Source: Lutraria lutraria
Lineage: Eukaryota; Mollusca; Bivalvia; Venerida; Mactridae
Direction: 5' to 3'
Assembly (NCBI GenBank): GCA_964023205.1
Contig: OZ026848.1
Coordinates: 33,529,912-33,593,911 of the forward strand
DNA length: 64,000 nt
In this document: piece by piece, positions 47,475-60,773 of the stretch
Position numbering within the stretch: position 1 is the stretch's first letter
Layout of the letters: the number at the start of each line of letters is the position of its first letter
Made by a program: the position numbers and the translations under genes
Notes under the pieces: generated by a model
The model's database searches: none
Seen by the model: the letters and a program-made list of their open reading frames with translations, nothing else
Told to the model about the DNA's origin: nothing

Positions 47475-47649
47475 CTAAAATGAGTCTGATGTTGAATAGT
47501 GAGATTAAGTATGGAAAGAAACTATTGTATGCAACTCATTGATTTAGAATTTTATATGAAACACATATTAAAGAAAATAATCAGATATATGTATCATTTT
47601 GCTTGTCGGGTGACAAAATTGTTGATCAAAGTTGCCTTTCTCTTTCCTA

Positions 47650-48450
47650 TCCCCAGTCATGGCTTCTATTCATAGACGTTTGCAGAAGATTTCAAATACA
47701 AGTTACTATCCGTTGATAGTAAGTTTGAAAGAGCGTCAGATTTCTAAAATCATAATTAGAAATTAAAGACAGACATGTCCCAGAGAATACTCTGAGACAA
47801 AGTTTCTAAACTGCTCGATTATCTTATGAAACAATCTAACACTAATACCCTTGAGTCAATGGTTATGTATGTCACCCATAAGGCTTACTCTAGATTGAAC
47901 TAAATACTTCATAACCATTAAAATTCATACTCTAATGTTGGTCATGGCCATTTTCCAGTATCAATTTGATAATGCTTCTAATACATGTGTGGTTTCATTC
48001 TGCATCTCAAACTCTCAAAAATAAATTACAGGTAACCTAGAATAATCTTGTTAGATCAGTTCAAGATCTTGGTGTTAGGGCTAAACTTGTCAATGAGCAG
48101 TTTTCTCTTGTAAAGTGGTAATTGGTTGAACATAGAGTATGTTTCAAAACTTTTTGCCAGGTGTTCAAAATTCATTCTTTTAATTGCCCTGCGTATCTGA
48201 GTGAGCATTTTGTTCCAACTAGCTCAATTCACAATTACAGTACTAAGTTTGGGGTTAAAGTCAATAATTAAACACGAACAATCTGGCTTGACTTTCTCCG
48301 ATAGTGGTCGTTATGATTTTCCAAAGGTCAAAACTGATTTGCTTATAGAGGTTGTACTTTGTGGAATGGCCGTCCACAAAGTATTAGGGATATAAAATCA
48401 CTTTGTAAGTTTAAAGTTAAAGCAAAGGAACACATATCAAGCTCTGAATA
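47650..48450 (+). pseudogene. LINE reverse-transcriptase C-terminal remnant
   Basis: Spread over three frames with stops and frameshifts are blocks typical of the C-terminal region of non-LTR retrotransposon ORF2: NLVRSVQDLGVRAKL, CPAYLSEHFVPTSSIHNYST, SGRYDFPKVKT, LWNGRPQSIRDIKSL and CKFKVKAKEH. The order is as in intact elements. No polymerase core or endonuclease remains, so it is 5'-truncated and dead. Confidence 0.75.
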
Positions 48451-48809
48451 ATCTCCCTAGTATGATATTATATTTCTATTTGCATTCAGTGCACACAGAG
48501 CGGCACATCATGTGCACCGCCAGTTATCGCACGTTGCTTGTTTTGCGACAGTAAAATCTTATAAAAGTGTCTACATGTCACATGAATAATTCTATTTCTT
48601 GTCACTTTTGTAATGATATTCTTTTTTGTAAATAACTCTGTGTAATTATGTGTTACCTTGCGGATACCATTCATTGGCATTTGTATTTTCCATGGAATAA
48701 GAAACAAGTTATTTCGATATCTATAAAGCCGTTTTCATAACTATCGCTGGGTTACTCACCATAAGTGGCAAAACGCTTAAGAATTTGAACATTATTGACA
48801 TATCCTGCC

Positions 48810-48885
48810 CAATTTGACATTCGAACCTACAACCGTTTACTCAGGAGTTCGAAGGCCCTCGCCTCTATCATGATGAACCATTGCT
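48810..48885 (-). mobile_element. Minus-strand tRNA-like SINE remnant
   Basis: The reverse complement contains GGTTCGAATGTC, a good B box, preceded by GAGGCGAGGGCCTTCGAAC. No credible full tRNA fold is evident. Confidence 0.4.
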
Positions 48886-49056
48886 GTACGTCATGACCTT
48901 GTCGTGATGCTGTGAATTAATATTGAGCAGAATCTATAACAAATGCGCGTATCAATGAATGCCCAAATAAATCTCTTTATACCCAAATAAATTCTCTATC
49001 ATGGAAACCTATAAAACCTTTTGACATTTCCAAAATCTGCCCGCCTCATTTTGAGA

Positions 49057-49800
49057 AACAAGAGGACCGTGATGGCCCTATATCCCTCACCTGGACAAGG
49101 TGTACATGTTATGTTCCAAAAAAAATTCAGTGCTTATTGATAGAGGTTACTTCTGTGATATTTATTTTGTAATTACAGATTCTCCACATAGCGAAAGGAA
49201 AACTATCCTTATTTGCTTAGGAAATCAACTTTTGAAAGGACCATTCCTGTGAAAATTATTTTCAAATCAGGCCAGCTGTTGACTTCTTATGGCTGGTTGC
49301 TATGTCAACCAGAGTTCCAAACTCAATTCCCTGAGTATACTTAAATAAGAGGACAACACAAGGACCATTTCTGTAGATTTTTTTTAAAATGAGTTTTTAA
49401 GATTTTTTTATGTTGCCTAATGTTAACTCAGAAACCCCAGGGATGGGACCAAGTTTGACAAGAAGGTCACAATAACATGGAATTTGGTAGAAGACTTCTA
49501 GACAATACAATCTATAAAAATACCTAAGTTGTCCCTGTATAAAAGCACATGTAAAATTAAAGAGACCAAGGGATAATTTTTTTAAGGAATTTGATAGCTT
49601 ATATTCTTAATTATTTAAACAAGATTTTCTAAGTTTTTTCTTCTGGTTGCCATGACATCAAAAGTTCCACATGGATCAACTAGATTTGATAGATGACCAT
49701 CCAAGGATGACTACATTTGTCCCTGTGGTTTCAGAGGAGATGTTGTTTAAATGTTGACGACGCACGACGGACAGAGGGAAATCCCAACACTAGTAGTATT
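49057..49800 (+). mobile_element. Diverged bivalve-type interspersed repeat
   Basis: Starts AACAAGAGGACCGTGATGGC, resembling the head of the repeat at 63,675 (AACAAGAGGGCCAAGATGGC), with recurrent TTGCCATGACATC/GTTGCTATGTCAACC blocks, and ends near GACGACGCACGACGGACAG. Non-coding. Confidence 0.55.
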
Positions 49801-51480
49801 AAAATGGGTATCAGGATTCTAATAACTTATATCAACACGTACCATTTGGATAAAGCGAATACGTGAACTTTCTTCAGCCAATAACGTCAAACTGACACAG
49901 AAAAGGAACCATTTAAAGTTGCTCGTACATTGTACAACTTAATTTTGACAAGAAAATGCACGATAATGATACCTTACTATGTTTGAATCATTGTTGTAAT
50001 AGTATGATCTTCATATCATCTCATTGTCATTATAAAGTACTCGAGTCAAGACGGATAAATTCTGAGACTTGATTTCAAAGATTTATCTAACAAACATGCT
50101 TTTACCAGTAAAGGGGAAGTTTATTTCTGAGTAAACGACACAGGTTTTCTGAGCATAGCAATTAACTTGTCTTATTCTGAAATCTCTTCATTATGAACAA
50201 TTTCTTTGAGATGAACTTTTTTTTAAAATGTACGACAGCAATTTAGTAAGTTTTGTACGGTGTGTATAGGTAGAAACATTTTCGTATAAGCAATGCATAG
50301 AAAGAAGTGTATACTATGAGGGGAGGGTGTTGTAAGATGAGTTTGTAAAATGCTTATCTGTTACTTGAGAGGTCATAAAGTTAATGTCCGAGGGTCTACT
50401 GATTGATAAGTCAAGATAATCTATAATCACGAAAGTTTTGATCAGATTCATAGAAACTTTTTGGGAGGCAATAGCCGAACAATGATACCAAGTTTTCAAG
50501 TCACAATGTTAAGTTAACTGCCAACATTGACACCTTGCCTTACTGCAAACCATGTCACATTAAGACATGGAAAGATATTGCTGGCATTCGAAGCCGCAGA
50601 AAAGAGGATCACCCAATAGTGTTATCATAACTGCCGTTACTATATTTTATCTCTAAACCATTAACCACTCGTAAATTCATGCAAACAACTCGCAAACTGA
50701 TCGAATCAAATTATTTTGTCTGTAATTGTAAGGTGTAACCATACCATAAAGCTCAGGCAACTTTGTCACGTGATTTATGGCTTGAATACACCAAAGTATT
50801 AAATTATCGAAACAGTAAACCTCAATAATGTTACTAAAACACGCAGTCATCTAAATTGTTTCTTATGATGACAACGCACACAGTCCCAATGGGTTAGACG
50901 CACTTACAATTCCGTTAAAGATGATAAAATATTGATACCAGTGGATGTTGAATCCACTTCAAGATTCTCACAACTACACAAAATAAAGTTATAAGGAAAT
51001 TAATCCCTGCACTGTTAGATTGTGTTTGTTTTTCTAGATCCTACTGTGTATCGATATCATACCTTCCTACGCTGTTTCTTGAATACAAAACGGGATTATA
51101 AATTGTGCAACCATTCCATCTATTATTCTTAATTTTGATCGACGATCTTTGTTTTAATCAAACCACAGTAAACACATTTACTGAAGCACGTGTGACTTGG
51201 CTTTTAAAACTAAGATAACATATCCCTATTTTATGGTTCCACGATGTCACAACTTTTATGTCTCACGATGCCCTTTATTTGGGTTTACTACTCAGCACTT
51301 CTTACTTTTATGTATCATTTAATATCCCAATTATTTCTTATGTCTAATGGATAAGTATAATAAATCCATCTCTTTGTACGTTTTTCAAATGTAAGGACTA
51401 TGCCGTGGTGTAAATACGTTAACTTAATGCTCTCTGCCACGTGGAACGCTTCTTTATTGTAATTAACTCCGTCATGTAGG
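49801..51480. other. Unassigned intergenic sequence
   Basis: AT-rich, multiple stops in all frames; I see no gene, RNA or repeat. Confidence 0.5.
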
Positions 51481-52286
51481 AAACTTGATAAAATTAATAT
51501 GTTCTGTCATGCGTTAATTTATTATATAACTGTTCACGTTATGTGCTTCTTGAATTATTTCTGGCAAGTAGTAAACTTGTCAGTTAAATATACGTTGTTC
51601 AAAGGTATGCGTAAAATGTACCATGTAGGTTTGCAAGGTAAACTGCTCAGAACGATTAAGGAATTAAGGGATTTGTATCAACATTTTAAATCTTATATCA
51701 GATCATGTTATACTTAATCAGATGATTTCAATTATGCAATTATGTCAATGGGAATACCCTCCCCCCATTAAATACTATCTCCCTTTGTAGAAGACTTGGA
51801 ACATTTTTTCACAAAATATAAAATGATAATGAAGTTGGTCGGGTCTTATTAGTGAATTATTGAAGATGATATGACCATCATAGGCAAGTCGCCAATTAAA
51901 ATTCAGAATGATTTAGACCTTGTGCATTCATATTGCTACAATATGGGACTTAAAGTAAACATCACAAAACAAAAGTAATGTTTTTTCTTAAGCATGTAGA
52001 ACTTCTACCCACATAACACTGGACCGACGATGGCTATATCTTAAATGTTGCAATTGATTACAACTACATTGGTATTGTCTTTAACAATACCAGAAACTTA
52101 ACACTTGACAAGGACATTTGAAAGGAAAAGATTTAAAGGCTTTAAATGTTTTATTTCATAATTGTAAGAAATTTGATTTAAAAATACTGAGTCAGTAATT
52201 TGGTGCATTTGTTTGCTCTATTTTAAAGTACGGATCTGAAATTTAGGGTTATACAAAATCTAAGATAATAGAAATAAGTCATTTAA
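51480..52286 (+). pseudogene. LINE ORF2 remnant, left part
   Basis: Frameshifted blocks in the right order for a non-LTR reverse transcriptase: TIKELRDLYQHFKSYIRS, EDLEHFFTKY, DDMTIIGKSP (the catalytic Asp-Asp region), DLDLVHSYCYNMGLKVNI, YNYIGIVFNNTRNLTLDK, CKKFDLK and KSKIIEISHL. It is then cut by the inverted-repeat element at 52,287 and resumes at 55,807. Confidence 0.75.
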
Positions 52287-55200
52287 GGTAGTTCGCGGTG
52301 TTGCTCGGCAAAAAAGAAAGTGTGTTAGAATGGCATGAAATTTGGAGGAATTGTACCAGTAGTAGCAGCGCTTACGAAAATATAGTTCTTTTTACAGTTT
52401 GACGTCGGTAACCTAGCAACTTAACGACGTTAAAACGCCACCTAGCGACACCAGCTATGTGAACGACTCGTTGTACTTTTTCCCTTGTAGTTTTGCTATA
52501 AATTGTCATAGATTGAAAATTGGAACTTTGCGAATGCAGTTGTCTACCGAATGGTATTCATCAATGCTTTAAATATCCATGACCTCCCGGCGTGTTGGAA
52601 ATTAATCGACATCAAAACGTCATTATGGGAACGTTTTTTCGACGTAAACTATTCAGATAAATGCAAATGTAACTAAAACGCCGTGGTAGAGGTTTTTAAA
52701 AAATTATGTAAAACATTCATTTATCTAAACATTAAGCGAAAACAATCCATACCTCTTCAGGCTACTTTTTTCAGTATCGTAACGTTTCCTAAAGTCATAC
52801 CATGCCAAAATGACGTAAATCATTCTGCACACAAAGACAACGTTTGGTGGGAGCAATATTCATCAAATTTGGTTGTTTTATTTAAGAGTTGATAATCTGA
52901 TTTATACTTTAACTTGACCATGAAGACATCGATGTACGAAAACTATCCATCTGATTAAAATCATATCCTCAAACCCGCTACGCTATGAGGATCTGAAGAC
53001 GACCTATAGAAGGTCACCTCAGGTGACCCTTTTCCACTAGCCAATCAGCGCCTTACTTTCATAATTCTGAAAGTGATCTGATTCTATTTTTAACCGCAGT
53101 AATCAAAGTACTGAAAGTACTGTCGGAAGGTGATTTTTTCATACCAAGCATGAAAGAGAAAAATGTACCCATATGGTTCGTACCCATGCACAATATTTAA
53201 ACATTTACACTAACGGACCGACTTTTCATTTATACATTGTTATATACCTAGACTCTGTAGACTCTATGTGCTTGACATTGAAGAAAGGCATACGATTCAT
53301 TAGTTTCTTAGCAATAGCAAGAATTGTCTGAAGACAGCGTGCTCGACATTCATAAGTCTTCAGTGTAATAAATGCTTGATAGGGGAGAAAAATCTATTAA
53401 AGTGAAAAAGGGGCATAATTCTAAAATTACTGTTAACAGAGTTATGCCACTTGTCCTACAGATGCGCCTAATGTCCCCATTAGAAAATATTCAATGTTTG
53501 ATTTGAATATCTTTGAAAGTTTTCCAAGATACTGTACTACTTTACCTATTTTAACGAAAAAATCTAAGTGAACAAGGGGCATAACTCGAAAAATACTGTT
53601 AACAGAGTTATGCTGCTTGTTGTACAGATGCGCCTTGTTCACATAACAAAGTATTCAATGTTTAAATTAAATATCTTTAATGTTTTTTTCAAAACAATCT
53701 ACTTAATAATCTATTTTAACCAAAATTCTAAGTTAAAAAGGCATAACTCTAAAAATACTGCTGTCAGAGTTTTTATGCTGTTTGTCCTACAAATGCGCCT
53801 TGTCACTATAAGGAAGTATTCAAAGTTTGAGTTGAATATCTTAGAAAGTCTTCAAGATATTATACAATTTTACCTATGTCAACAAAAAAACTCTTTTGTT
53901 TAAATTTGTACACGCCACAAGGTCAGGTTGAATGCACATACAAATATGCAATTTATGAACAGTTGCTGCGTTTGGGACACGAATGAAACTCACATATTGA
54001 CGGAAAAAAATTTACTAACGTATTTTTTTATTCAAACTGAGTGTATGTAAACAAAATGCGGGTGCGCGTAAATGGAAAATTACGGGCAGAAAAAATATCT
54101 CGCGAATCTCGAACTTGTCCATAACCCAATGATCGGGGGTAACTTGTGAAAGTCGGTTGATTATGAATATAAATTTCTGACTATAAACATATCCTTTTAC
54201 TTTTTACCTATAATCGCTCACAAGAAGAAAAGACTATTATTAAGAAAAAATGACACCGGAGCCATCATTTGAACAAACTTGGTAGATGTCTGCTAGACAA
54301 TGTTTCACACCAAATATCATAGCTCAAGGACTTGCTTCGGACAAAAAGATTTTAAACGATTTCATATATTTATGATTGTATGTAAAATCAAGTAACTCCC
54401 GGGACGGGGCCAATTTTTATGCGGTTTTGCGGACAGTCTGACACTGTACAGATAACAACGTCCAGAATTAGTAAACACACGCAGGAATGTTTCGAACACA
54501 AATTGCTAAAAATGAATATGTTATGCATTACGCAGTTTCTGATGCTCCAACATGAGAGGACTTTATTATGGTTGTCCTGGATGTTGAGAAAAATTGCAGG
54601 TTTTCAGTCGCTGTGAAGTTGCAAAAATCTTTTACGAAAAACTAAACTTGTCATCGGACGCAAAGCTTATTACTACATGTTGCGCTGAAATTACAGCGAG
54701 CGGAGGCTTACAATCAACCATATAAATCTGACATTAAGTCGTCATGGCATTGATGGGCCAAGCCAAGATATCACGTGATACTTGTACCCTGCTAACTGTA
54801 CGTGACTGAACGTGTTATATTTTGTATATCAGCCGATTATCATGTATTGTAAAATACATATTACTTACAGTGCAGCTTTTATTGAGGTGTGAAAAAATGT
54901 ACATGTATGTAAGGAATCAATACCGGTACTTTATATCATTGATAATAAAAAAATATCATGATATGTTGTTATCTTCAAAATATAAACAACAGAGTTAACA
55001 AAGAAACATTGTTGTTTTAATAATACGGTAGCATATCGACATTAATATTTTTATGACTGCATACATTACAACTTACTAAAAGAAGACGATAGACTTGTCG
55101 GCAAAAGCATTTATTGCCGACTAAAAAGTATATTACGTTCCTAACTATAATTGTTGGAATTGTTAAAAGTCTACAAATATCTATTATAGAAACATAAAAT

Positions 55201-55806
55201 TAACATGAGCTTACAATAAACCAAGTATAAAGCGCGAAAATGGCCTAAATAATGACGTAATGACGTTGTTTTCATTTCAAGTGGTGCAGGAAACGTTACG
55301 ATACTGAAAAAAGGAGCCTGAAGAGGTATGGATTTTTTTCGCTTAATGTGTAGATAAATGAATGTTTTACATAATGTTACTTTTTTGAAAAACTTCTACC
55401 ACGGCGTTTTAGCTACATTTGCATTTATCTGAATATTTTACGTCGAAAAAACGTTCCCATAATGACGTTTTGATGTCGATTAATTTCCAACACACCGGGA
55501 GGTCATGGATATTTAAAGCATTGATGAATACCATTCGGTAGACAACTGCATTCGCTCATTCGCAAAGTTCCAATTTTCAATCTATGACAATTTATAGCAA
55601 AACTACAAGGGAAAAAGTACAACGAGTCGTTCACATAGCTGGTGTCGCTAGGTGGCGTTTTAACGTCGTTAAGTTGCTAGGTTACCGACGTCAAACTGTA
55701 AAAAGAACTATATTTTCGTAAGCGCTGCTACTTCTGGTACAATTCCTCCAAATTTCATGCCATTCTAACACACTTTCTTCTTTGCCGAGCAACACCGCGA
55801 ACTACC
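52287..55806. mobile_element. 3.5-kb long-terminal-inverted-repeat element with TTAA target duplication
   Basis: Bases 52,287-52,790 (GGTAGTTCGCGGTGTTGC...AACGTTTCCT) are, with few mismatches and small indels, the reverse complement of 55,288-55,806 (AGGAAACGTT...CACCGCGAACTACC). Both ends abut TTAA (52,283-52,286 and 55,807-55,810), the target duplication typical of piggyBac-like transposition. The ~2.5-kb interior has no transposase-sized ORF, so it is non-autonomous. It contains a ~165-bp tandem repeat (53,406-53,890). Confidence 0.88.
53406..53890 (+). repeat. Three ~165-bp tandem units inside the inverted-repeat element
   Basis: Units begin near 53,406, 53,570 and 53,735 with AAGGGGCATAA(T/C)TC..AAAATACTG, then CAGAGTTATGC, TACAGATGCGCCT and TATTCAATGTTT. 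The GGGGCATAACTC motif is frequent in dispersed bivalve repeats. Confidence 0.8.
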
Positions 55807-56508
55807 TTAACTTTTTGTAAGCGATTATTAAATGTTAAGAAAGGACTTGTTCTGCAGCTGTAAATGATGAATTAGGAAGATATCCATTATATGTGTCTCG
55901 TTATGTTACAGTTATGAATTATATGTGTAAGTTTTGAAAACTATATATAAGGGAAGTGTGTTAATAGAGGCTGTAAGAATTTGGGCATCTAAATGTAAAT
56001 GTAAAGAAGTTGTTATGGGATAATGTTTTTTTGTTAAAACTATTTCATCATTTTATATACGTTTGTATATACACGTGCCTATAAACAGGAATGGGCCGGT
56101 ACTTCACATCATAGTTCTGAGCTATTAGCATTTTCAAACATGTCTTTATGAAAATTACATTGCAATTTTATATTTAGTCGATCAAGATAGTCCGTGCATC
56201 CTCTTAAAATACCAGCTGTAAGACATGCAAGAAATAATATACCTCGTCAAAAGAGATACTGCCAATGCTGTAATATTCTTGATTTAGAAGACGAGTATCA
56301 TTTCGTGTATGTTTACCCAAGATTAATGCATTTATAAAAAAAATATATCTTAAACGTTACTTTTATTTTAAAAAATCATCTACGTTTAAATTTATTGAAT
56401 TGCTTAATATACAAAATAGAAATATATCGACAAATGTATCCTGATATGTCAAAGAAACTTTGTTATAACGGAATACTTTTTTTGAATTCTCAATAGTTTA
56501 TTTTTATA
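55807..56508 (+). pseudogene. LINE ORF2 remnant, right part
   Basis: Resumes the reading of the left part (TFCKRLLNVKKGLV, LGRYPLYVSRY) and reaches the ORF2 C-terminus with RQKRYCQCCNILDLEDEYHF and YPRLMHL, the Cys/His-rich end found in such LINEs. Multiple stops and shifts. It is followed by the 21-bp tandem repeat. Confidence 0.7.
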
Positions 56509-56655
56509 GTTTATCATCATAGTAATGTTGTTTATCATCATAGTAATGTTGTTTATCATCATAGTAATGTTGTTTATCATCATAGTAATGTTGTTTATCA
56601 TCATAGTAATGTTGTTTATCATCATAGCAATGTTGTTTATCATCATAGTAATGTT
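56509..56655. repeat. 21-bp minisatellite, seven copies
   Basis: GTTTATCATCATAGTAATGTT repeated exactly seven times, with one A/C change (TAGCAATG) in the sixth unit. It lies just after the LINE ORF2 remnant, probably in its 3' tail. The unit length is a multiple of three, so long spurious ORFs arise on both strands. Confidence 0.95.
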
Positions 56656-59600
56656 GTGCTATTGTTTAAGAAATATTTGTTGTATTTGTATTAAAATACT
56701 CGCACTGTATGTATTTATGTGGGTATGTTTTATGTATATTCATTGTATGTAAACAAGACGATATACTTTTGTATTTATAAGTCTGAAATAAAAATTCTGT
56801 TCTGTCATGTTGAAAACTTGTAAGTAGGATTTCCCTCGTTTCCAGTCTAAGTCGATTTACTCGTAATAGAGAACTCAACTCAGATGTTCCCATTTAGATT
56901 TAATCGTAGAAAAAAGTACAACAATTTACGATTGATTTGAGTTAACAGCAGTAAGTTACGTCATAGGCATGAAAATGTAGATTGCAATCACATACATATG
57001 CAAAAACATTCGATCATGAACTAGCGCTATTTGGGAAAAAATGAAACAAATGATACTTTTTAATAAAGAAAACTGGTTGGTATAGTAAACATGCAAAAAC
57101 TGCATCATTCAGCTAGATTAATATATTTGAGCATGAAACTTGTGAAAATGAAAAAAGGATGCTCACACGTGTAATGATATTTTTAAAACTCTGAAACCGA
57201 AGTTGTTGGTTGAGCGTATTGTAACGAAATATGTGACAAAAGAAATAAAAAAATAATTCACGTATGATTATGAAATGAGGCCAGGAACATTTAATTAATC
57301 AGATTGGTTAATTGTAGGAAATACTTTTTGTTAAAGCGTTGTACATTTAGCACATGAAATATTTACATTTATACTAATTTAAATATAATAATACAATATT
57401 TATATCTAATAAAACACCAAATGAAGAATTTACATATTTTACACACATATATCAATATTTACATATGCTTACGTATACATACATATTCTTACACATATAA
57501 ATGTCAAAAACGACTTAATAAGCTAGATCAACAATAGAACAAGCTAACATTTAACATCATTCTTCATGTTTACTACACTACACATGAAGCGTAAAATAGT
57601 TTGTTTCTGATTATACGACGTACCCTATTATTGCCCGGCGGCCCTAGTCTTTTCTATAAGGCCCGAGGAACGGTACGTCTATTACTTGCCTTTTTGCATT
57701 TTCACACACCTAAAGAGCAAAAATAAAAACAATTCCAACCTACCTATCATGTTTTTAATGAGCACGTAATCTAAAACTAAAACTTTAGGCCTGAAAGAAA
57801 CAAGTGTTTGTGATGCTGGGAGAGAACTGCCAACTTCTCTGTTATTTGATCTAATCGAAAATTACGTTTAGAGTGTCAAAAACGTTCTCCTAATTATCGA
57901 ATGGTAAGTTGACGATGTTGAGCTGTTGGAAATAGCTTCAGTACCATCACAAACGTATACATGACAGAATAAGACTATAAGACGTTTTAAATTAACGATC
58001 TTTTAAAGTCATAAGAACATTTAAATACTTGGATAACAACAATACATAGAATGACTAATTAAATCATCCCGCAAAGAAGACATGTTAACAATATTTAAAC
58101 GGTTAGTATAAGTGCTTACCTATCTGTAAACTGCGTACAACACACAGAGTCTAAGTTGTAGCATGTATAGACCAGAAAATCGATAGTTTATAATGATCCC
58201 AAAACCCCTTAATATCTACACTTTCTCAAGTAAATAGTACCCTTAAAAGCAGTATGAATGCTATTAATCCGCGTTAAAAGATGAGTTATTGCTATGATCC
58301 AGATAACCCCATTCTAAAAGGAGATGCTCTCAATAAAATAGACGTGTTCAATAAAACTGGCGAATTATTTATCTTACTAGATTGTACATTAACTTCTTGC
58401 TAGAAATCGGATATACCAAAAAGCAAAAAGCTGGAATTGAACTATAAGTTTGTACAATGCAGACAAATATTATACATACATGTATTCAGCAAATTTTAAA
58501 AAAGTAAGGCGTTAAGAAGCATGCACAAATGTTACACCGTGTGACTGTCTGTATATATCTTCGTACATATTTATAAGACTAAGTTACTGATAAACAAACG
58601 GTGATAAAATTTACAGAAGCCAATATTAGCCTATCAAGGGAAGTTAATTGTGTTTTAAGTGTTATGTATTGGTAAAGTCTGGAGACAGACTCGCCGTAAA
58701 GTTAGATTTGTTTTATCAAGGAGGCCATTTGAATGTAAATCGCACGAGAATTGTAAGACTTCTAACGTCTATTGAATCATCAGTTTTGATAATTCGGCGT
58801 GTGTTAAGGCACTAACAAACAGTCCTCATTTAAATGTTTCTTACAACAAACTATTACGTTCAATAGACTTGTTATCATTCAAAATACGGATGATTCTTAG
58901 TGAAGTTTTTTTTCTAGAAAATGGTCGTTATGTAGGAATTTGGAGTTAACTTTGGTTGGAATGATGAATCTGCGAAGACCTCATGCGACAAAAAGGCAAA
59001 CAATAAGCTTGATCTTTATAAGGATGTGAACTAATTAATAGGATAAAAAATACGTATTTATCCATTGCGGAAATGCCCAAGTATTTATGATTTGAAAATG
59101 TATTAACGTTAGGATTATCTCTTTGCCACTTGTATTCTACGTAGTACCACTAAGCCTTGAAAGCCCCATTAGCATTCTGGATGTTAAAATTAAAGTAGGC
59201 CTTAGTTTACATAGAAAGATATCTTATCAGTGAAATTGACTATTATTTGCACAAAAAAAAACATTCCGTAATTTTCTTTTTTAATCACAAAGTACGTATA
59301 GAAATATAGAACAGTATTTTATTCAATGATAATGCAAAAAAAATAAGAAAAGAGCGTCTGACAACATTTCTACGAGATGTGGTAAAAGAAAGGCATCGTG
59401 TAATATTATTCTAGAGCAAATAAGATAATTATATTTCTTATATTTTACCATCATTACTTTGATTGTTCTGTACTGCTAAATTTAAAAATCTAATGGAGCT
59501 TTAAATATTGAATTACATTATACAAACAATTACGATTAGCATGTATTGAGAATCAGTTTATCTTAGAATACTGTAGCATTGTGATTTTAAATTTGACAAT

Positions 59601-60327
59601 TGAACCGAAACACTTTTATCTTGAACTAAAGATTCACCATCGAATCTTAAAGTCCGTTGAGTCTAAATCTATTTCTTGTTAAAATATTCAAATAACATCG
59701 TGTCAACCTCATGGCAAATATAGTTCAGAAATCTGTAAATTTCTACTTTTTTATCCCCAAAATTTAACTTTGATTTAAACTCAACTAAAAAAGTTCCAAA
59801 GGAACATTTGTAGGATATTTAGCAAACTCATGCTCAACTTAACTAATATAATACATTCATGACTTTTAATGATTACTGGAAAATATGAAAGACATTCATT
59901 TGAAGTTAAAAACTATACGTTTTTTTATAAATATAATTAATAGAAACTTTGATAGAACATAAACGCTGTCATTATATATACGATTGTAAGCACGTTTCGT
60001 ATAAAGAATCTTAATTGCGACATATAATAATTTAGGGCTACTTTGAATCAATTGACTCCGTTTGCTAACCTCGAAATTTTCTGTGTTTTTGTGTGTGTCT
60101 GTTAAATGCAAACAAACAGCAGAGAATTGTTATATCTTGCTGCTTCGTTATCGATCAAACAAACCGTGGTTTAATTATTTTGCGATGAGTGGGCAATGTT
60201 TTTGTCACAATCCACCTCCGTTCTACATTAGTGTCAAGGACAAATATTAAGCGAATTTCAATACTTTATGCAGAGGATTTGACATAAATATCAGACTAGT
60301 CGTTAGATATTTCTAAAGCAATGAAGC
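56656..60327. other. AT-rich stretch without a recognisable gene
   Basis: Stops are frequent in all frames. A small GC-rich island at about 57,617-57,682 is flanked by the inverted pair GACGTACC / GGTACGTC. Otherwise I see nothing I can name. Part may be the 3' UTR or flank of the minus-strand DOMON gene. Confidence 0.5.
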
Positions 60328-60485
60328 TCACAGACAAAGCATACGTTGAAAACACGCTAATAGCAAAACAAATGAAATAGAACAAACAATACTGTCAGTA
60401 CAGTTTGAATATTCATTGGTTCGAGTTACTATTGACATCTTTCTGGATACATAAGGCGTGGATGTATGTTTCTCCAGTTCACCCC
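60328..60485 (-). CDS. DOMON-domain protein, last exon
   Basis: On the minus strand the acceptor TATTTCAG precedes GGGGTGAACTGGAG; joined in phase 1 with the exon at 60,774 it reads GGELEKHTSTPYVSRKMSIV, the end of a DOMON domain. It then reads NCTDSIVCSISFVLLLACF, a hydrophobic C-terminal segment, and stops at TGA (60,330-60,328). The tail would fit a GPI signal or a single membrane anchor. The family guess is FRRS1/FRRS1L-like; no cytochrome b561 exons follow. Confidence 0.65.
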
Positions 60486-60773
60486 CTGAAATAAATAAAA
60501 ACTACACCATTAACAGAGAAATTGTTGTCCGACCAAGGAAATAACATATACTAAGTAGATTGATATGTTCGCCACATTACAAAATACATACATTTAATCA
60601 TTTAAAGCTCCATGTGTGATTCGAATACTAGTATTCTTAATATAAACAAGTCACACGTTATTGGTTCTCTGTACATTGGTTCAGGTTCATTTGAATGAAC
60701 CCAGCTGATGTGTTCCTTATTCTATTTAGATATAACTACATTTATTATCTAGACAAGTATACAAACCACTAAC

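Larger units (their letters stand above)
44141..47640. other. Intergenic stretch without a recognisable gene
   Basis: AT-rich sequence. It holds a MITE-like scrap at 44,186-44,290 (AACAAAGGCGCCACT; CCTCCAAATAAAGGCC), the tRNA-like remnant at 45,191 and a 13-bp minisatellite at 47,423. The short open stretches at 45,290-45,772, 45,997-46,221 and 46,450-46,701 show no motif or splice context that I can support as genes. Confidence 0.6.

Noticed and set aside
56449..56752. Hydrophobic ORFs over the 21-bp repeat
   Set aside because: Also a frame-preserving minisatellite artefact in the tail of a dead LINE.
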